DNA from: Sodaliphilus pleomorphus
Lineage (GTDB): Bacteria; Bacteroidota; Bacteroidia; Bacteroidales; Muribaculaceae
Direction of reading: 5' to 3'
DNA: 64,000 nucleotides
Assembly: GCF_009676955.1 (NCBI RefSeq)
Contig: NZ_CP045696.1
Coordinates: forward strand, 744,001-808,000
In this document: positions 44,153-54,475 of the stretch, piece by piece
How positions within the stretch are numbered: position 1 is the stretch's first letter
How the letters are laid out: each line of letters opens with the position of its first letter
Made by a program: the position numbers and the translations under genes
The notes under the pieces: model-generated
Told to the model about the DNA's origin: nothing
Databases searched by the model: none
Seen by the model: the letters and a program-made list of their open reading frames with translations, nothing else

Positions 44153-46591
44153 ATGGAAAAACAAGGAACAAGCGCAAAGAACTGGAGACGCTGGCACCGC
44201 AACCAGGTGATCGTGAAATCGCTGTGGTGGGCCTTGGGCGGGTTCTTCGCACTCATGTTTATACTCTTTGTGCTCATCTACAATGGCGTGATAGGCTACA
44301 TGCCCACCATCGAAGCCCTGCGCAACCCCACCGACAAGTTTGCCTCGACCCTGTACACGGCCGACGGCAAGGAGATGGGCAAGTTCTACCGCAGCAAGGG
44401 CAACCGCACCTATGTAGACTATGAGCAGATGTCGAAGTACCTGAGAGACGCGCTCATTGCCACCGAGGACGTGCGCTTTGAGGAGCACTCGGGAGTCGAC
44501 GTGCGCGCACTGTTCCGCTCGCTCGTGAAACGCATCATCATGGGTCAGGCCAGTGCCGGCGGCGGCAGCACCATCACCCAGCAGCTGGCCAAGCAGCTCT
44601 ACACGCCCGAGAGCTCCAATCTGTTTCAACGCGCCTTGCAGAAGCCCATCGAGTGGGTCATTGCCATCAAGCTCGAGCGCTACTACACCAAGGAGGAAAT
44701 CATCAAGATGTACTTCAACCAGTTTGACTTCCTCAACAACGCGGTGGGCATCAAGAGCGCCGCATGGGTGTACTACGGCAAGCAGCCCAAGGACCTCGAC
44801 GTGCAGGAGAGCGCCACGCTCGTGGGCATGTGCAAGAACCCGTCCTACTTCAACCCCTTCAGGTTTCCCGAGCGCGTGAAGCAACGCCGCAACGTGGTGC
44901 TGAGCCAGATGTACAAGGCCGGCATGCTCACTGCCGAAGACATGGACGCCCTCAAGAAAAGCGACCTCAACCTGCACGAGCACGCCGTCGACACCCACGA
45001 GGGCGGCATAGCGCCCTACTTCCGCGAGGAGCTGCGCCGCATCATGATGGCCGACGAGCCCGTGCGCAGCCACTACAGCAACATCAACGCCTACAATGCC
45101 GACAAGTACAACTGGGACAACAACCCCCTCTACGGCTGGTGCAAGAAAAACAAGAAAATCGACGGCTCCAACTACGACATCTACAGCGACGGTCTCAAGA
45201 TATACACCACCATCGACTCGCGCATGCAGCAACATGCCGAAGACGCCGTGCGCCAGCACATGATTGAAGAGCAAAAGCGCTTCCTGGCCAACGAGTGCGG
45301 CGGCAGCTACAAGAACCCCTACACGCGCAACCCCGACGAGCTGAGCGCCCGCGGCCGCGAGGCCGTGATCAAGCTGGGCGTGCGCAGCAGCGACCGCTAC
45401 CGCGCCATGAAGGCCGAGGGCCTCACCGACCAGGAAATCATGAGCGCCTTCAAGCAGCCGCGCGAGATGCGCCTCTTCTCCTACGACGGCGAGGTGACCC
45501 GCATGATGTCGCCGCTCGACTCGATGCTCTACATGAAGACCTTCCTGCGCTGCGGCATGATGTCGATGGACCCCGTGACCGGCAAGGTGAAAGCCTATGT
45601 GGGCGGTCCCGACTTCAAGCACTTCAAGTACGACATGGTGGCTACCGGCGCCCGCCAGATCGGTTCGACCGTGAAGCCCTTCATCTACGCCATGGCCATG
45701 CAAAACGGCCTGAACCCGTGCAGCACCGACTTTGAGAACTCGCAGCCCGTGTACGGCGGCTGGGCTCCCGGCGGCGGGTCACACGGGCTGGGCGGGCACC
45801 CACAGCTGCGCGACGCCCTGGCCCGGTCGAGCAACTGGATACCGCCACGCATTCTCGACAAGTTCACCCCCGACAAGGAGGTGGAGATGATGCACAACGA
45901 CTTTGGCATCACAAGCGACCTCAAGCCCAACCTCACCTTGAGCCTGGGCTCGTGCGAGATATCGCTCTACGAGATGGTGAGTGCCTATAGTGCCTTTGCC
46001 AACTACGGCAGCCGCGTGCTGCCCATGATGGTGAGCCAAATATGCGACGCCCACGGCAACGTCATCGCCGAGTTCTACCCCAAGCGCAACCAGGCCATCA
46101 GCCCTGCCTCGGCCTACCGCATGGTCGACATGCTGCGCGCCGTGGTCACCCACGGCACCGCCACCAGCCACATTGCCCCCTACAACCTCAAGGGCGACGT
46201 GTGCGGCAAGACGGGCACCACCAACTTCAACGCCGATGCCTGGTTTATGGGCTTCACTCCCGAGCTCATCACCGGTGTGTGGTTTGGCGGCGAAGACCGC
46301 TACATCCACTTCGCCTCTACCGGCGAGGGTCAGGGTGCCGCAGCCGCATTGCCCATCTTCGGGCTCTACATGCGTGCCGTGTACGACGACAAGTCGCTGC
46401 CCTATAGCGAGGACGCAGCCTTCAATATCCCGGCCGACTTTGTGATGTGCCCCAGCCGCATAGGCTATGACGACGAGACCAAGCACCGCCACAGCTCGCA
46501 CCATGCCAGCGGGAGCAGCAACGCCGCGCTCGAGCACGAGCAGCGGCAGCAAGCCCAAGACCAAGAGGCCGTAAACGCGCTGCTCGAGTAG
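44153..46591 (+). CDS. Penicillin-binding protein 1A (bifunctional glycosyltransferase/transpeptidase)
   Basis: Polymerises and cross-links peptidoglycan at the outer face of the inner membrane. The 812 residues start MEKQGTSAKNWRRW, with one membrane anchor at about 24-45 (LWWALGGFFALMFILFVLIY). A GT51 domain follows, with the catalytic glutamate in ATEDVRFEEHSGVD and GGSTITQQLAKQLYT. The transpeptidase domain has STVK at about residue 505, the SSN motif in ARSSNW, and KTGTT at about 686. The C-terminal tail is Gln/His/Ser-rich. A terminator follows. ponA/mrcA-type naming differs by species, so no symbol is given. Confidence 0.95.
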   Translation: MEKQGTSAKNWRRWHRNQVIVKSLWWALGGFFALMFILFVLIYNGVIGYMPTIEALRNPTDKFASTLYTADGKEMGKFYRSKGNRTYVDYEQMSKYLRDALIATEDVRFEEHSGVDVRALFRSLVKRIIMGQASAGGGSTITQQLAKQLYTPESSNLFQRALQKPIEWVIAIKLERYYTKEEIIKMYFNQFDFLNNAVGIKSAAWVYYGKQPKDLDVQESATLVGMCKNPSYFNPFRFPERVKQRRNVVLSQMYKAGMLTAEDMDALKKSDLNLHEHAVDTHEGGIAPYFREELRRIMMADEPVRSHYSNINAYNADKYNWDNNPLYGWCKKNKKIDGSNYDIYSDGLKIYTTIDSRMQQHAEDAVRQHMIEEQKRFLANECGGSYKNPYTRNPDELSARGREAVIKLGVRSSDRYRAMKAEGLTDQEIMSAFKQPREMRLFSYDGEVTRMMSPLDSMLYMKTFLRCGMMSMDPVTGKVKAYVGGPDFKHFKYDMVATGARQIGSTVKPFIYAMAMQNGLNPCSTDFENSQPVYGGWAPGGGSHGLGGHPQLRDALARSSNWIPPRILDKFTPDKEVEMMHNDFGITSDLKPNLTLSLGSCEISLYEMVSAYSAFANYGSRVLPMMVSQICDAHGNVIAEFYPKRNQAISPASAYRMVDMLRAVVTHGTATSHIAPYNLKGDVCGKTGTTNFNADAWFMGFTPELITGVWFGGEDRYIHFASTGEGQGAAAALPIFGLYMRAVYDDKSLPYSEDAAFNIPADFVMCPSRIGYDDETKHRHSSHHASGSSNAALEHEQRQQAQDQEAVNALLE

Positions 46592-46648
46592 CAGCCGGCA
46601 CCACGCCGCGCAGCACGGCAACCACATGAATAGCCAGCAAAACTGGAA

Positions 46649-46690
46649 ACGCGCCTGCACAACATGACCGATGCAGGCGCGTTTTTTTTC
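46649..46690 (+). terminator. Intrinsic terminator after PBP1A
   Basis: Perfect 12-bp stem AACGCGCCTGCA (46649-46660) with TGCAGGCGCGTT (46673-46684), with T residues running to 46690. It also sits 32 nt past the fhs stop and may serve both strands. Confidence 0.88.
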
Positions 46691-46721
46691 TTCCCCTTGT
46701 GGCAGGCAGTGGCGAGCTGGG

Positions 46722-48392
46722 TCAGGACAGGCCCATGATTTCACCGCCCACCAAGTCGATGCGACAGGCCTGGGGCGACTTGGGCAGACCGGGCATGCGC
46801 AAGATGTTGCCGGCAATGACCACAATCATCTCGGCACCGCGATCGATGACCAGGTCGCGCACCTGGAAGTCGTAGCCGTCGGTATTGCCATAGGCCTTGG
46901 CATCGGTCGAGAAGCTGTATTGTGTCTTGGCGATGCACACGGGGTAATGCCCCAGCCCGAGGCTATAGATGCGCTTGAGCATGGCCCGTGCAGGAGCGTC
47001 GCAGGTGACCTTGCCAGCGCCGTAGATGCCCATGGCGATGGCCTCGATTTTGTGTTCGATGCTGTCGCTGTCTTCGTAGGAGAGACGCAGCGGGCCCGAG
47101 GGATTGTGCTCGACGGCATCGACCACGGCACGAGCCAGGCTGGCAGCACCCTCGCCGCCCTGGCTGAAGGCATCGTTGACAGCAAAGCCCACGCCCAGGT
47201 CGTTGATGCAGTGGTCGCGCACCACGGCAATCTCCTCGGGGGTGTCGAAGCTGTAGTGGTTGAAGGCCACAACTATCGACTGCCCGAAGCGCTTGATGTT
47301 GCGCACATGCTTGTCGAGATTCCACAAGCCGCGCCTCACACCCTCCACATTGGGCTTCTTGATGACCTCATAGTCGACGCCACCATGCATCTTGAGCGCC
47401 TGGGCAGTGACCACAAGCACGGTGAGATCGGGGTGCAGACCAGTCTTGCGGCACTTGATGTTGTAGAACTTCTCGGCCCCCAGGTCGGCCCCGAAGCCAG
47501 CCTCGGTAACCACATAGTCGCCCAGCGTGAGAGCCATCTCGGTAGCCACCACCGAGTTGCAGCCATGGGCGATGTTGGCAAAGGGGCCACAGTGCACAAA
47601 GGCCGGCGTGCCCTCGGTGGTCTGCACCAGGTTGGGGTCGAAGGCATCCTTGAGCAGCACGGTGATCGACCCAGCCACGCCCAGGTCCTTCACTGTAAAC
47701 GGTTTGTCGTCGTAGGTAAAGCCCAGCAAGATGTTCTCGATGCGGCGGTGCAAGTCGTCGATGCTGGTGGCCAGGCACATGATGGCCATGATTTCGCTGG
47801 CCGGGGTGATGTCGAAGCCCGTCTGCGAGATGGGGCCGTTGCCGGGGCCTCCCAAGCCGGTGATGACCTGGCGCAGACTGCGGTCGTTGATGTCGAGCAC
47901 GCGACGCCACAACTTCTGCTTGAGGCGGAAGCCCTCGCCCTCGTGCTGATGAATGTAGTTGTCGAGCAAGGCACTTATCATGTTGTTGGCAGTGGTGATG
48001 GCATGGAAGTCGCCCGTGAAGTGCAGGTTGATTTTGTCCATGGGCAGCACCTGGGCATAGCCGCCACCAGCCGCTCCGCCCTTCATGCCGAAGCAGGGCC
48101 CCAGCGAGGGCTCTCGCAGTGCCACGATGGTCTTCTTGCCCAGACGGTTCATGCCCAGCGCCAGGCCCACCGAGACGGTGGTCTTTCCGTTGCCTGCCTT
48201 GGTGGGGCTTATGGCGGTGACGAGCACCAGGTGGTGGCGGCTCATCTTGCCCTTGTCGATATATTTCACGGGCACCTTGGCCATGTAGTGGCCATAGATT
48301 TCAAGTTGGTCGGGGGCGATGCCCATTTCACCTGCAACATCGGCGATGTTGCGCAGTTTCACGCTTCTTGCGATTTCAATGTCGGTCAACAT
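46722..48392 (-). CDS. fhs: Formate--tetrahydrofolate ligase
   Basis: ATP-dependent synthesis of 10-formyl-THF from formate and THF, feeding purine and one-carbon metabolism. With the start at [16 protein letters not shown] it has 556 residues, the family's length. Seen: the ATP loop [13 protein letters not shown] (61-73), [39 protein letters not shown] and [13 protein letters not shown]. It lies 88 nt after priA on the same strand. Functionally it complements the FtcD-derived folate intermediates of the hut pathway. Confidence 0.96.
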   Translation of the reverse strand: MLTDIEIARSVKLRNIADVAGEMGIAPDQLEIYGHYMAKVPVKYIDKGKMSRHHLVLVTAISPTKAGNGKTTVSVGLALGMNRLGKKTIVALREPSLGPCFGMKGGAAGGGYAQVLPMDKINLHFTGDFHAITTANNMISALLDNYIHQHEGEGFRLKQKLWRRVLDINDRSLRQVITGLGGPGNGPISQTGFDITPASEIMAIMCLATSIDDLHRRIENILLGFTYDDKPFTVKDLGVAGSITVLLKDAFDPNLVQTTEGTPAFVHCGPFANIAHGCNSVVATEMALTLGDYVVTEAGFGADLGAEKFYNIKCRKTGLHPDLTVLVVTAQALKMHGGVDYEVIKKPNVEGVRRGLWNLDKHVRNIKRFGQSIVVAFNHYSFDTPEEIAVVRDHCINDLGVGFAVNDAFSQGGEGAASLARAVVDAVEHNPSGPLRLSYEDSDSIEHKIEAIAMGIYGAGKVTCDAPARAMLKRIYSLGLGHYPVCIAKTQYSFSTDAKAYGNTDGYDFQVRDLVIDRGAEMIVVIAGNILRMPGLPKSPQACRIDLVGGEIMGLS

Positions 48393-48480
48393 AAGATTAA
48401 ATATATATGTGTGTGTATATAGATTGTTTTTACAGATCATGATATGTGCAGTCGCCAGGGGCCTGGCGCGCAGCAGCGGG

Positions 48481-50952
48481 TCACATGGGGTCGACGTCGT
48501 AGTACAGGATAGTCGATTTCATGCGTGAGTCGATGCTCACCATGCGCTCGTAGATGCCGCGCAATATCTTTTTCACCTTCACCATCGAGGCCTCAAGCTC
48601 CATCTTGAGCATGATTTGGCGTATGTAGAAATTCTGCACCCTGGCCACCATGGGAGCCTCGGGACCCAGCACGCGCTGCCCGAACACCTGGCGCAGCAGC
48701 CCGCTATAGCGCACAGCCACCTCGCCCACCATGGCGTCGTCGCGATGCTTGAGATAGATGTTGATGATGCGGGTATAGGGCGGGAAGCCGAATTTCTCAC
48801 GCTCGCCCAGCTCGTGGCGATAGAAGCCCTCATAGTCGTGACGGGTCACATAGTCGACCACGGGGTGGCTGGGATTGGAGGTCTGGATGATGACCTTGCC
48901 CTGCTTGTGGGCGCGGCCGCTGCGGCCCGCCACCTGCTCCATCATGTCGAAAGCCCGCTCGCCCGACCTGAAGTCGGGGAAGCTTATCATCGTGTCGGCA
49001 TTGAGAATGCCCACGATGCTCACACCGTCGAAGTCGAGACCCTTGGTCACCATTTGGGTGCCCACCAGTATATTGGTGCGGTGGCTCGAGAAGTCGTCGA
49101 TGATGCGGTCGTAGCTGTTCTTGTTGCGTGTGGTGTCGAGGTCCATGCGCGATATTTTCTCGTCGGGAAACACCTGATCGATGTCGTCCTCGATGCGCTC
49201 GGTGCCGTAGCCCACAATCTCGATGCCGGGCAGGCCGCAGGCCGGGCACAAGTCGGGCAGGCCTATGGTGTAGCCGCAATAGTGGCAGGTGAGCGAGCGC
49301 GTGAGCTTGTGGTAGGTGAGCGACACGTCGCAGTTGCGGCATGTGGGCACCCAGCCGCACTCCTTACAGCGTACCATGGGAGCATAGCCGCGGCGGTTCT
49401 GGAACAGTATGACCTGCTCGCCGGCCTCGAGGGCGCGGCGGCACTCCTTGATGAGCTCGAGCGAGAACATGCCATTCATCTCGTGCTTCTTGCGGGCTTT
49501 TTTGGTGTCGATGATCTGCACCAGTGGCATCTTGATGTCGCCGTAGCGCGTAGTGAGCCGCACCAGGCCGTAGCTGCCCTCGAGGGCACGGTGATACACC
49601 TCGATCGAGGGTGTGGCCGAGCCCAGCAGTATCTTGGCACCGTGCATCATGGCCAGTATCATAGCCACGTTGCGCCCGTTGTAGCGGGGAGCCGGGTCTT
49701 GCTGCTTGTAGCTCGTGTCGTGCTCCTCGTCGACGATGACCAGCCCCAGGTTGGCATAGGGCAGAAACACGCTCGAGCGCACCCCTATCACCACACAGGG
49801 CTCGGCCTTGTCGAGCAGGCGCTTCCATATATCGACACGCTCGTTGTCGCTGAACTTGGAGTGATAGATGAGCAGCTTGTCGCCAAACACCGCGCGCAGG
49901 CGGTGAGTCAATTGGGTGGTGAGGGCAATCTCGGGCACGAGATAAAGCACTTGCCTGCCCTGACGCAGGGCGTCGGCAATGAGGTGCATGTAGATCGAGG
50001 TTTTGCCGCTCGAGGTCACGCCGTGCAGCAAGGTGATGGCCTGCTGCTTGAAGCACTGGTGTATCTCGTGATAGGCCCGCTGCTGGTCCTGGCTCAAGAC
50101 CGGCAGGCTCTGGAGCTTGTTGCCCAGCTCGGCAAAGCGGTTGATCTCGCGCTTGTAGAGCTCAAACACACCGCGCTGGGCGGCTGCCGCGAGCACGGGC
50201 TGGGTGACCCCGGCACGCTCCAGCAGCGCAGCCTGGGTCACCTCTTTCACCTCCTGGCCGCGCTGCAGCCAGCGAGACAGGTCGAGGTAGGCCAGCAACA
50301 GCTGTTCCTGCTTCTTGGCACGCTTGAGCTCGTCGAAGAAGCGGTGCAAGCTGGCCTCGTCGTTGCGCGCGATAGCCAGGCGCACGCACTTCTCGGTGCG
50401 GGGGCGGTAGTTGTCGACCACACGCTCGCTCACGCGTATGGCTCCCAAGTCGAGCAGGTGGCTCACCTGGTTCACCACGTTGCCAAAGCCGGTGGCGCGT
50501 GCAATCTCGTCGATTTGCACGCGTCCGCGAGTCTTGGCCATGTCGAGCACCACCTTGTCGCGGTCGCGCAGCTGACCAGGGCTCTCCTCCTCGTAGTCGG
50601 GGTTGACGCTCACAAACGTCTCGCTCTCCACCTTGAGCCCGCTGGGCACGGCAGCGCGATACACCTCGCCCATCGAGCACAGGTAGTAGTCGGCAATCCA
50701 CTCCCACAACTTGAGCTGGGGGTGCCGCAAGATGGGACGGGCGTCGAGCAGTGAGGCAATCTCCTTCACTTGGTAGCCCTGCGGCTTGTGGTCGTGCAGC
50801 ATGACCACAATGGCCGTGTACATCTTCCTGCGGCCGAAAGGCACAAGCACGCGCGACCCCACCGCTACCCCGTGGGTCATCGCGGCAGGCACTTGATAGG
50901 TATAGGTGCCCTGGATGGCAAGAGGCAGCAAGACTTCGGCATATTGGCTCAT
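48481..50952 (-). CDS. priA: Primosomal protein N' (PriA helicase)
   Basis: 3'-5' DNA helicase that restarts stalled replication forks. With the start at [15 protein letters not shown] it has 823 residues. It shows the N-terminal 3'-DNA-binding domain ([12 protein letters not shown]), Walker [16 protein letters not shown] (DEAD-like box), GSATPS, and eight zinc-binding cysteines in paired motifs (CKEC, CRNC, CHYC, CPAC). Further C-terminal helicase motifs are [15 protein letters not shown] and QVAGRSGR. The ATG overlaps the upstream glycosyltransferase stop (ATGA), so the two are coupled. Confidence 0.96.
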   Translation of the reverse strand: MSQYAEVLLPLAIQGTYTYQVPAAMTHGVAVGSRVLVPFGRRKMYTAIVVMLHDHKPQGYQVKEIASLLDARPILRHPQLKLWEWIADYYLCSMGEVYRAAVPSGLKVESETFVSVNPDYEEESPGQLRDRDKVVLDMAKTRGRVQIDEIARATGFGNVVNQVSHLLDLGAIRVSERVVDNYRPRTEKCVRLAIARNDEASLHRFFDELKRAKKQEQLLLAYLDLSRWLQRGQEVKEVTQAALLERAGVTQPVLAAAAQRGVFELYKREINRFAELGNKLQSLPVLSQDQQRAYHEIHQCFKQQAITLLHGVTSSGKTSIYMHLIADALRQGRQVLYLVPEIALTTQLTHRLRAVFGDKLLIYHSKFSDNERVDIWKRLLDKAEPCVVIGVRSSVFLPYANLGLVIVDEEHDTSYKQQDPAPRYNGRNVAMILAMMHGAKILLGSATPSIEVYHRALEGSYGLVRLTTRYGDIKMPLVQIIDTKKARKKHEMNGMFSLELIKECRRALEAGEQVILFQNRRGYAPMVRCKECGWVPTCRNCDVSLTYHKLTRSLTCHYCGYTIGLPDLCPACGLPGIEIVGYGTERIEDDIDQVFPDEKISRMDLDTTRNKNSYDRIIDDFSSHRTNILVGTQMVTKGLDFDGVSIVGILNADTMISFPDFRSGERAFDMMEQVAGRSGRAHKQGKVIIQTSNPSHPVVDYVTRHDYEGFYRHELGEREKFGFPPYTRIINIYLKHRDDAMVGEVAVRYSGLLRQVFGQRVLGPEAPMVARVQNFYIRQIMLKMELEASMVKVKKILRGIYERMVSIDSRMKSTILYYDVDPM

Positions 50953-52139
50953 TGATTCTTTGGTAGCTTGGTTAAATATCGTTGATAGATCTCGTTTTCT
51001 TTCTTGGCCGTAGCAGCGCAGCTGCACGCCTCAGGCAGAGGCTGGTCGATGTGCCTGGCGAGCATCTCGGCAGCCCGCGAAGAGATGTTGTCGATGAAAT
51101 CGTCGTCGAGCACAAACACATTGTCGCGTCCTATGCCCTCGGCAGTACTCACCGTGTCGGCAGCCACGGCATTGGCGCCGCAGGCCAGCGCCTCGATGGT
51201 CACCAGCGGGAAGCCCTCGAGACGGCTGGGCAACACCAGCACGTCGACGCAGTTGAACAACTCGGGCATGCGCTCGGGGGCAACCTTGCCCCACATCTTG
51301 TAGTCGATGCCACTGTCGTCGAAGCCGCGCTTCACATGGTCGCTCTGCCAGCCGCTGCCCATGGTCCAGAACACGACGCGCCCGTCGTACTTGAGGGCGA
51401 TGCGGTGGAAGATGTCGGGCAGCCACAACACGTTTTTCACCGGCTCAAAGCGGCCGGCATAGGCCACCACCTTGCAGTCCTCCACGCCCAGGCGGCTACG
51501 CAGCCGGTGCCGCTCGGCGGCGCTATAGCGATGAAACTGCGGCGGCGCGCCGTTGAGCAGTATCTCATACTTGAAATGCGGGGTGAGCTTGTGCGCCTCT
51601 CTCACCAGGCCCTCGCTCACAAAGAAGTTGCACGTGGGGCTCTTGAGCAGCTCGACCGTGCAGCGCCTTATCATGCGGTCCTCGACAGGATCGGTGTAGA
51701 TGCTGGCCCCGTGCCACGAGAAAAACACGGGCATGCCATAGCGGCGCCCTGCCTCAAGGGCCACATGAGCCGCCAGCCGGTCGTGGGCCGATACGATGTC
51801 GTAGTCCCTGAGCCGCGCGCTCAAGGCGCGCAGCCGGCCCAGCATCACGGTTGGGCTCAAGCCCAGCATGCGGTGCCCCAGCGAGTCGAGCCACGAGCGC
51901 TCAACCCACCACATGACGATTTTCACGCCCTCCACCTCGATGGCAGCGGGGCGCTCGCTGGCAGGAGTGCTCTCGCGGCGCAACCGCGTGAGTCCCTTGT
52001 CGTACACCTGTATCATGTACACGTCGATGGCATAGTCGGCAATGGCACGCAAACTCACCACGCGGTTGATGACCGCGTTGAATCCTCCGTAGCGATTCGT
52101 GTAGTTGCCTTCAAACACGACTGCGATTTTCCTCGTCAT
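50949..52139 (-). CDS. Family 4 glycosyltransferase
   Basis: Predicted cytoplasmic or membrane-associated GT-B glycosyltransferase with retaining mechanism, 396 residues. Start chosen at MTRKIAVVFEGNYTNRYGGF, where the N-terminal glycine-rich acceptor loop lies. The C-terminal donor domain includes AYAGRFEPVKNVLWLPD and the E-x7-E motif in RLEGFPLVTIEALACGAN. The acceptor sugar is unknown. Overlap with priA is a four-base coupling and need not indicate shared function. Confidence 0.88.
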   Translation of the reverse strand: MTRKIAVVFEGNYTNRYGGFNAVINRVVSLRAIADYAIDVYMIQVYDKGLTRLRRESTPASERPAAIEVEGVKIVMWWVERSWLDSLGHRMLGLSPTVMLGRLRALSARLRDYDIVSAHDRLAAHVALEAGRRYGMPVFFSWHGASIYTDPVEDRMIRRCTVELLKSPTCNFFVSEGLVREAHKLTPHFKYEILLNGAPPQFHRYSAAERHRLRSRLGVEDCKVVAYAGRFEPVKNVLWLPDIFHRIALKYDGRVVFWTMGSGWQSDHVKRGFDDSGIDYKMWGKVAPERMPELFNCVDVLVLPSRLEGFPLVTIEALACGANAVAADTVSTAEGIGRDNVFVLDDDFIDNISSRAAEMLARHIDQPLPEACSCAATAKKENEIYQRYLTKLPKNQ

Positions 52140-52290
52140 ATCCTTTTTAAGAGCGTCACAAAACAATGAGCAAATTTAACACATTTCGGCGACAATAACA
52201 ACGCTTGCGCCCATTTTAACAGGCCATGCACCAAAAAACACATAGCAACCACACAGGTGCCCCGGCCCCCCGGCCCATCACGGGTGAGGG

Positions 52291-53106
52291 TTACTTGGGC
52301 TGAAGGCTCTGGCGACACGCGCTGGGCGACTGGCCAAGGTGCTTGGTGCAGTAGCGGCTGAAGTAAGAGAGCGATGAAAAATTCATCATTTCGGCTATCT
52401 GGGTGAGCGACAAGCGGTCGTCGTTCAGGTAGTCTTTCAGTATGGGCACGGTGTGGCGGTCGATGTAGGAGGTGACACTGTGACCCGTCACACGTTTTAC
52501 AGTAGCCGAGAGATACTTGGGCGACACGTTCAAGCGGTAGGCGTAGTAACTCACGTCACGCTCTGTGCGGCTGATGCCAGTAGCGAGTAGAGCCATGAGC
52601 TGTTTCACAATATAGGCCGTGCGGTCGCTGTGGGCGTGGGGGACGCCATGCTGGGCATGAGCCTCGAAGATGTCGTACATCATGGTCAGGCATAGACTCC
52701 CCATGAGTTCGCGATAGAAAAGCAGATGGCGGTCGCCCATGCGGTCACGCAGGTTGTGGAAGTCGGCGAGCACAGAGCGGGCTTGCACGTGGGTGAGCTT
52801 GATGACGGGATCCTGATTCAACGAGATGCTTCCACCTATGCTATAGTTGTTGGCCGGCAGCAGGCTCTGCAAGAATTTGTAGTCGGCAGCAAACCACTCG
52901 ACTTGCATGTCGGCATGGGGAGCGAGGTTGCTCACACGGTTAGGGCAGGGAATCACCACCAGATCGTTCTTTACGATATGATAGCAGCGCTCATTAAACA
53001 CAAAACTGCCCTCGCCTGCTGTGCAAAGCAGGTGCACACAGGTGGTGCGCAAATCAGGCGCATTCATCGCCTGGAAGCAAGTGGAATACCTGAAATCTAC
53101 CTTCAT
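52291..53106 (-). CDS. AraC-family transcriptional regulator
   Basis: DNA-binding regulator of 271 residues. The start MKVDFRYSTCFQAM follows its -7 box by about 28 nt. The N-terminal half resembles an AraC cupin sensor domain (GEGSFVFNERCYHIVKNDLVVIP). The C-terminal ~100 residues hold two helix-turn-helix motifs (YYAYRLNVSPKYLSATVKRVTG and LSLTQIAEMMNFSSLSYFSRY, each within a standard AraC pattern). It is divergent from an iron alcohol dehydrogenase and aldo/keto reductase pair, so it likely controls them and itself from the 157-bp spacer. Confidence 0.92.
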   Translation of the reverse strand: MKVDFRYSTCFQAMNAPDLRTTCVHLLCTAGEGSFVFNERCYHIVKNDLVVIPCPNRVSNLAPHADMQVEWFAADYKFLQSLLPANNYSIGGSISLNQDPVIKLTHVQARSVLADFHNLRDRMGDRHLLFYRELMGSLCLTMMYDIFEAHAQHGVPHAHSDRTAYIVKQLMALLATGISRTERDVSYYAYRLNVSPKYLSATVKRVTGHSVTSYIDRHTVPILKDYLNDDRLSLTQIAEMMNFSSLSYFSRYCTKHLGQSPSACRQSLQPK

Positions 53107-53133
53107 AGGCACCAAGGCTACAATTTTGCTGCA

Positions 53134-53141
53134 CAAAATTA
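53134..53141 (-). promoter_or_regulatory. -7 box of the AraC-family regulator gene
   Basis: The reverse strand reads TAATTTTG, 28 nt upstream of the regulator start. A TTTG lies 16 nt further upstream, closer than ideal. Confidence 0.55.
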
Positions 53142-53229
53142 CACACTACTTTTTACCCAAACTAACGAATTGTGCAAAAAGTGAAAACAACAATGTTTTT
53201 TGTGAAAGCTGGGAATAAAAAAAACATCA

Positions 53230-53237
53230 TATCTTTG
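53230..53237 (+). promoter_or_regulatory. -7 box of the iron alcohol dehydrogenase gene
   Basis: TATCTTTG, 26 nt before the ATG at 53264. No TTTG at -33, as expected for an activator-dependent promoter; the nearest TTTG is 27 nt upstream. Confidence 0.6.
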
Positions 53238-53263
53238 CAACAAGAAATCAAAAAAAACAGAGC

Positions 53264-54427
53264 ATGCAAAACTTTGATTACATGACCCCGACTCGCCTCA
53301 TTTTTGGCAGGGAGTCGATTGTGAAGCTGCCCAGTGTAATGTCGCAGTTTGGTAAAAAAATTCTTCTCGCCTATGGTGGCGGGAGCATTAAAAAGATAGG
53401 CCTTTACGACCGTGTGATAAAACTGCTGGAAGGCTACGACATCGTAGAGCTCTCTGGCATACAGCCCAATCCAAAATACGACCCATCGGTGCTCGACGGT
53501 GTGCGCCTGTGCAAGGAGCACAACATCGATGTCATTCTGGCTGTGGGCGGCGGCAGTGTGCTTGACTGCTCAAAGGCCATCGCTGCCGGAGCCAAGTACG
53601 ACGGCGACCCCTGGGACCTGATCTCCTACAAGGCCAAGGCGCAGGCAGCCCTGCCCATCGTCGATATCATCACCCTTGCCGCTACGGGTTCGGAATATGA
53701 TTGCGGAGGAGTGATTTCGCGCACCGAGACCAACGACAAGATTGGCTACATGGACCCGCACCTGTTTCCTGCCGTTTCGATTCTCGACCCTGTATACACC
53801 TTCAGCGTGTCGAAGAAGCAAACTGCCGCAGGCATTGCCGACGCGATGAACCACACGATGGAGCAGTATTTTGCCGCCGACACGACGCTGCTCAACGACG
53901 GTTTCTGCGAGTCGATGCTGCGCAGCCTGATGATAAATGGCCGCAAGTGCCTGGATAATCCCGAGGACTACAATGCACGTGCCGAGATGATGCTCGACTG
54001 CACCTACGGTTGCAACGGCATTCTCTCGCTGGGCAACAGCCCGTCGGGATGGCCCTGCCATGCCATCGAGCATGCCCTCTCGGCCTACTACGACATCACA
54101 CACGGCGAGGGTCTGGCCATCATCACGCCCCGCTGGATGAGGCACATCCTGAGCGAGAAAACCATCGACCGCTTTGTGAAGTACGGCATCAACGTCTTCG
54201 GCATCGACGCCTCGCTGCCCAAGCAGGAGATTGCCCAGAAGGCCATCGATGCAACCTACAAGTTCTTTGAGAGCATCAACATCCCCATGCACCTGCGTGA
54301 CGTGGGCATCGACGACAGCCGCATCGACGAGATGGCTCATCACGTCGCCGTCAACGAGGGGCTCGACAAGGCCTACGTCCCCTTGACTGAGCAGGACATA
54401 AGGGAAATCTTGGTGGCAAGCTTGTAG
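53264..54427 (+). CDS. Iron-containing alcohol dehydrogenase (YqhD/butanol dehydrogenase-like)
   Basis: Predicted NADPH-dependent aldehyde reductase of 387 residues. Seen: the start FDYMTPTRLIFGRESIVKLP; nucleotide-binding AVGGGSVLDCSKAIA, the GGGS motif; LAATGSEYDCGGVIS; and metal ligands in ADAMNHTMEQYF (Asp and His) and CHAIEHALSAYYDITHGEGLA (two His). Length equals E. coli YqhD. It is followed 48 nt later by an aldo/keto reductase and preceded by a divergent AraC regulator, the arrangement of the E. coli locus for toxic aldehyde response. Confidence 0.93.
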   Translation: MQNFDYMTPTRLIFGRESIVKLPSVMSQFGKKILLAYGGGSIKKIGLYDRVIKLLEGYDIVELSGIQPNPKYDPSVLDGVRLCKEHNIDVILAVGGGSVLDCSKAIAAGAKYDGDPWDLISYKAKAQAALPIVDIITLAATGSEYDCGGVISRTETNDKIGYMDPHLFPAVSILDPVYTFSVSKKQTAAGIADAMNHTMEQYFAADTTLLNDGFCESMLRSLMINGRKCLDNPEDYNARAEMMLDCTYGCNGILSLGNSPSGWPCHAIEHALSAYYDITHGEGLAIITPRWMRHILSEKTIDRFVKYGINVFGIDASLPKQEIAQKAIDATYKFFESINIPMHLRDVGIDDSRIDEMAHHVAVNEGLDKAYVPLTEQDIREILVASL

Positions 54428-54475
54428 ATCGCAAAACAGCACATTGCAGAAAATAGTAAATACATATAGATTAAA

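Noticed and set aside
48453..48468. CGCCAGG/CCTGGCG palindrome between priA and fhs as a terminator
   Set aside because: The stem is only 7 bp with a 2-nt loop and no T tract on either strand.
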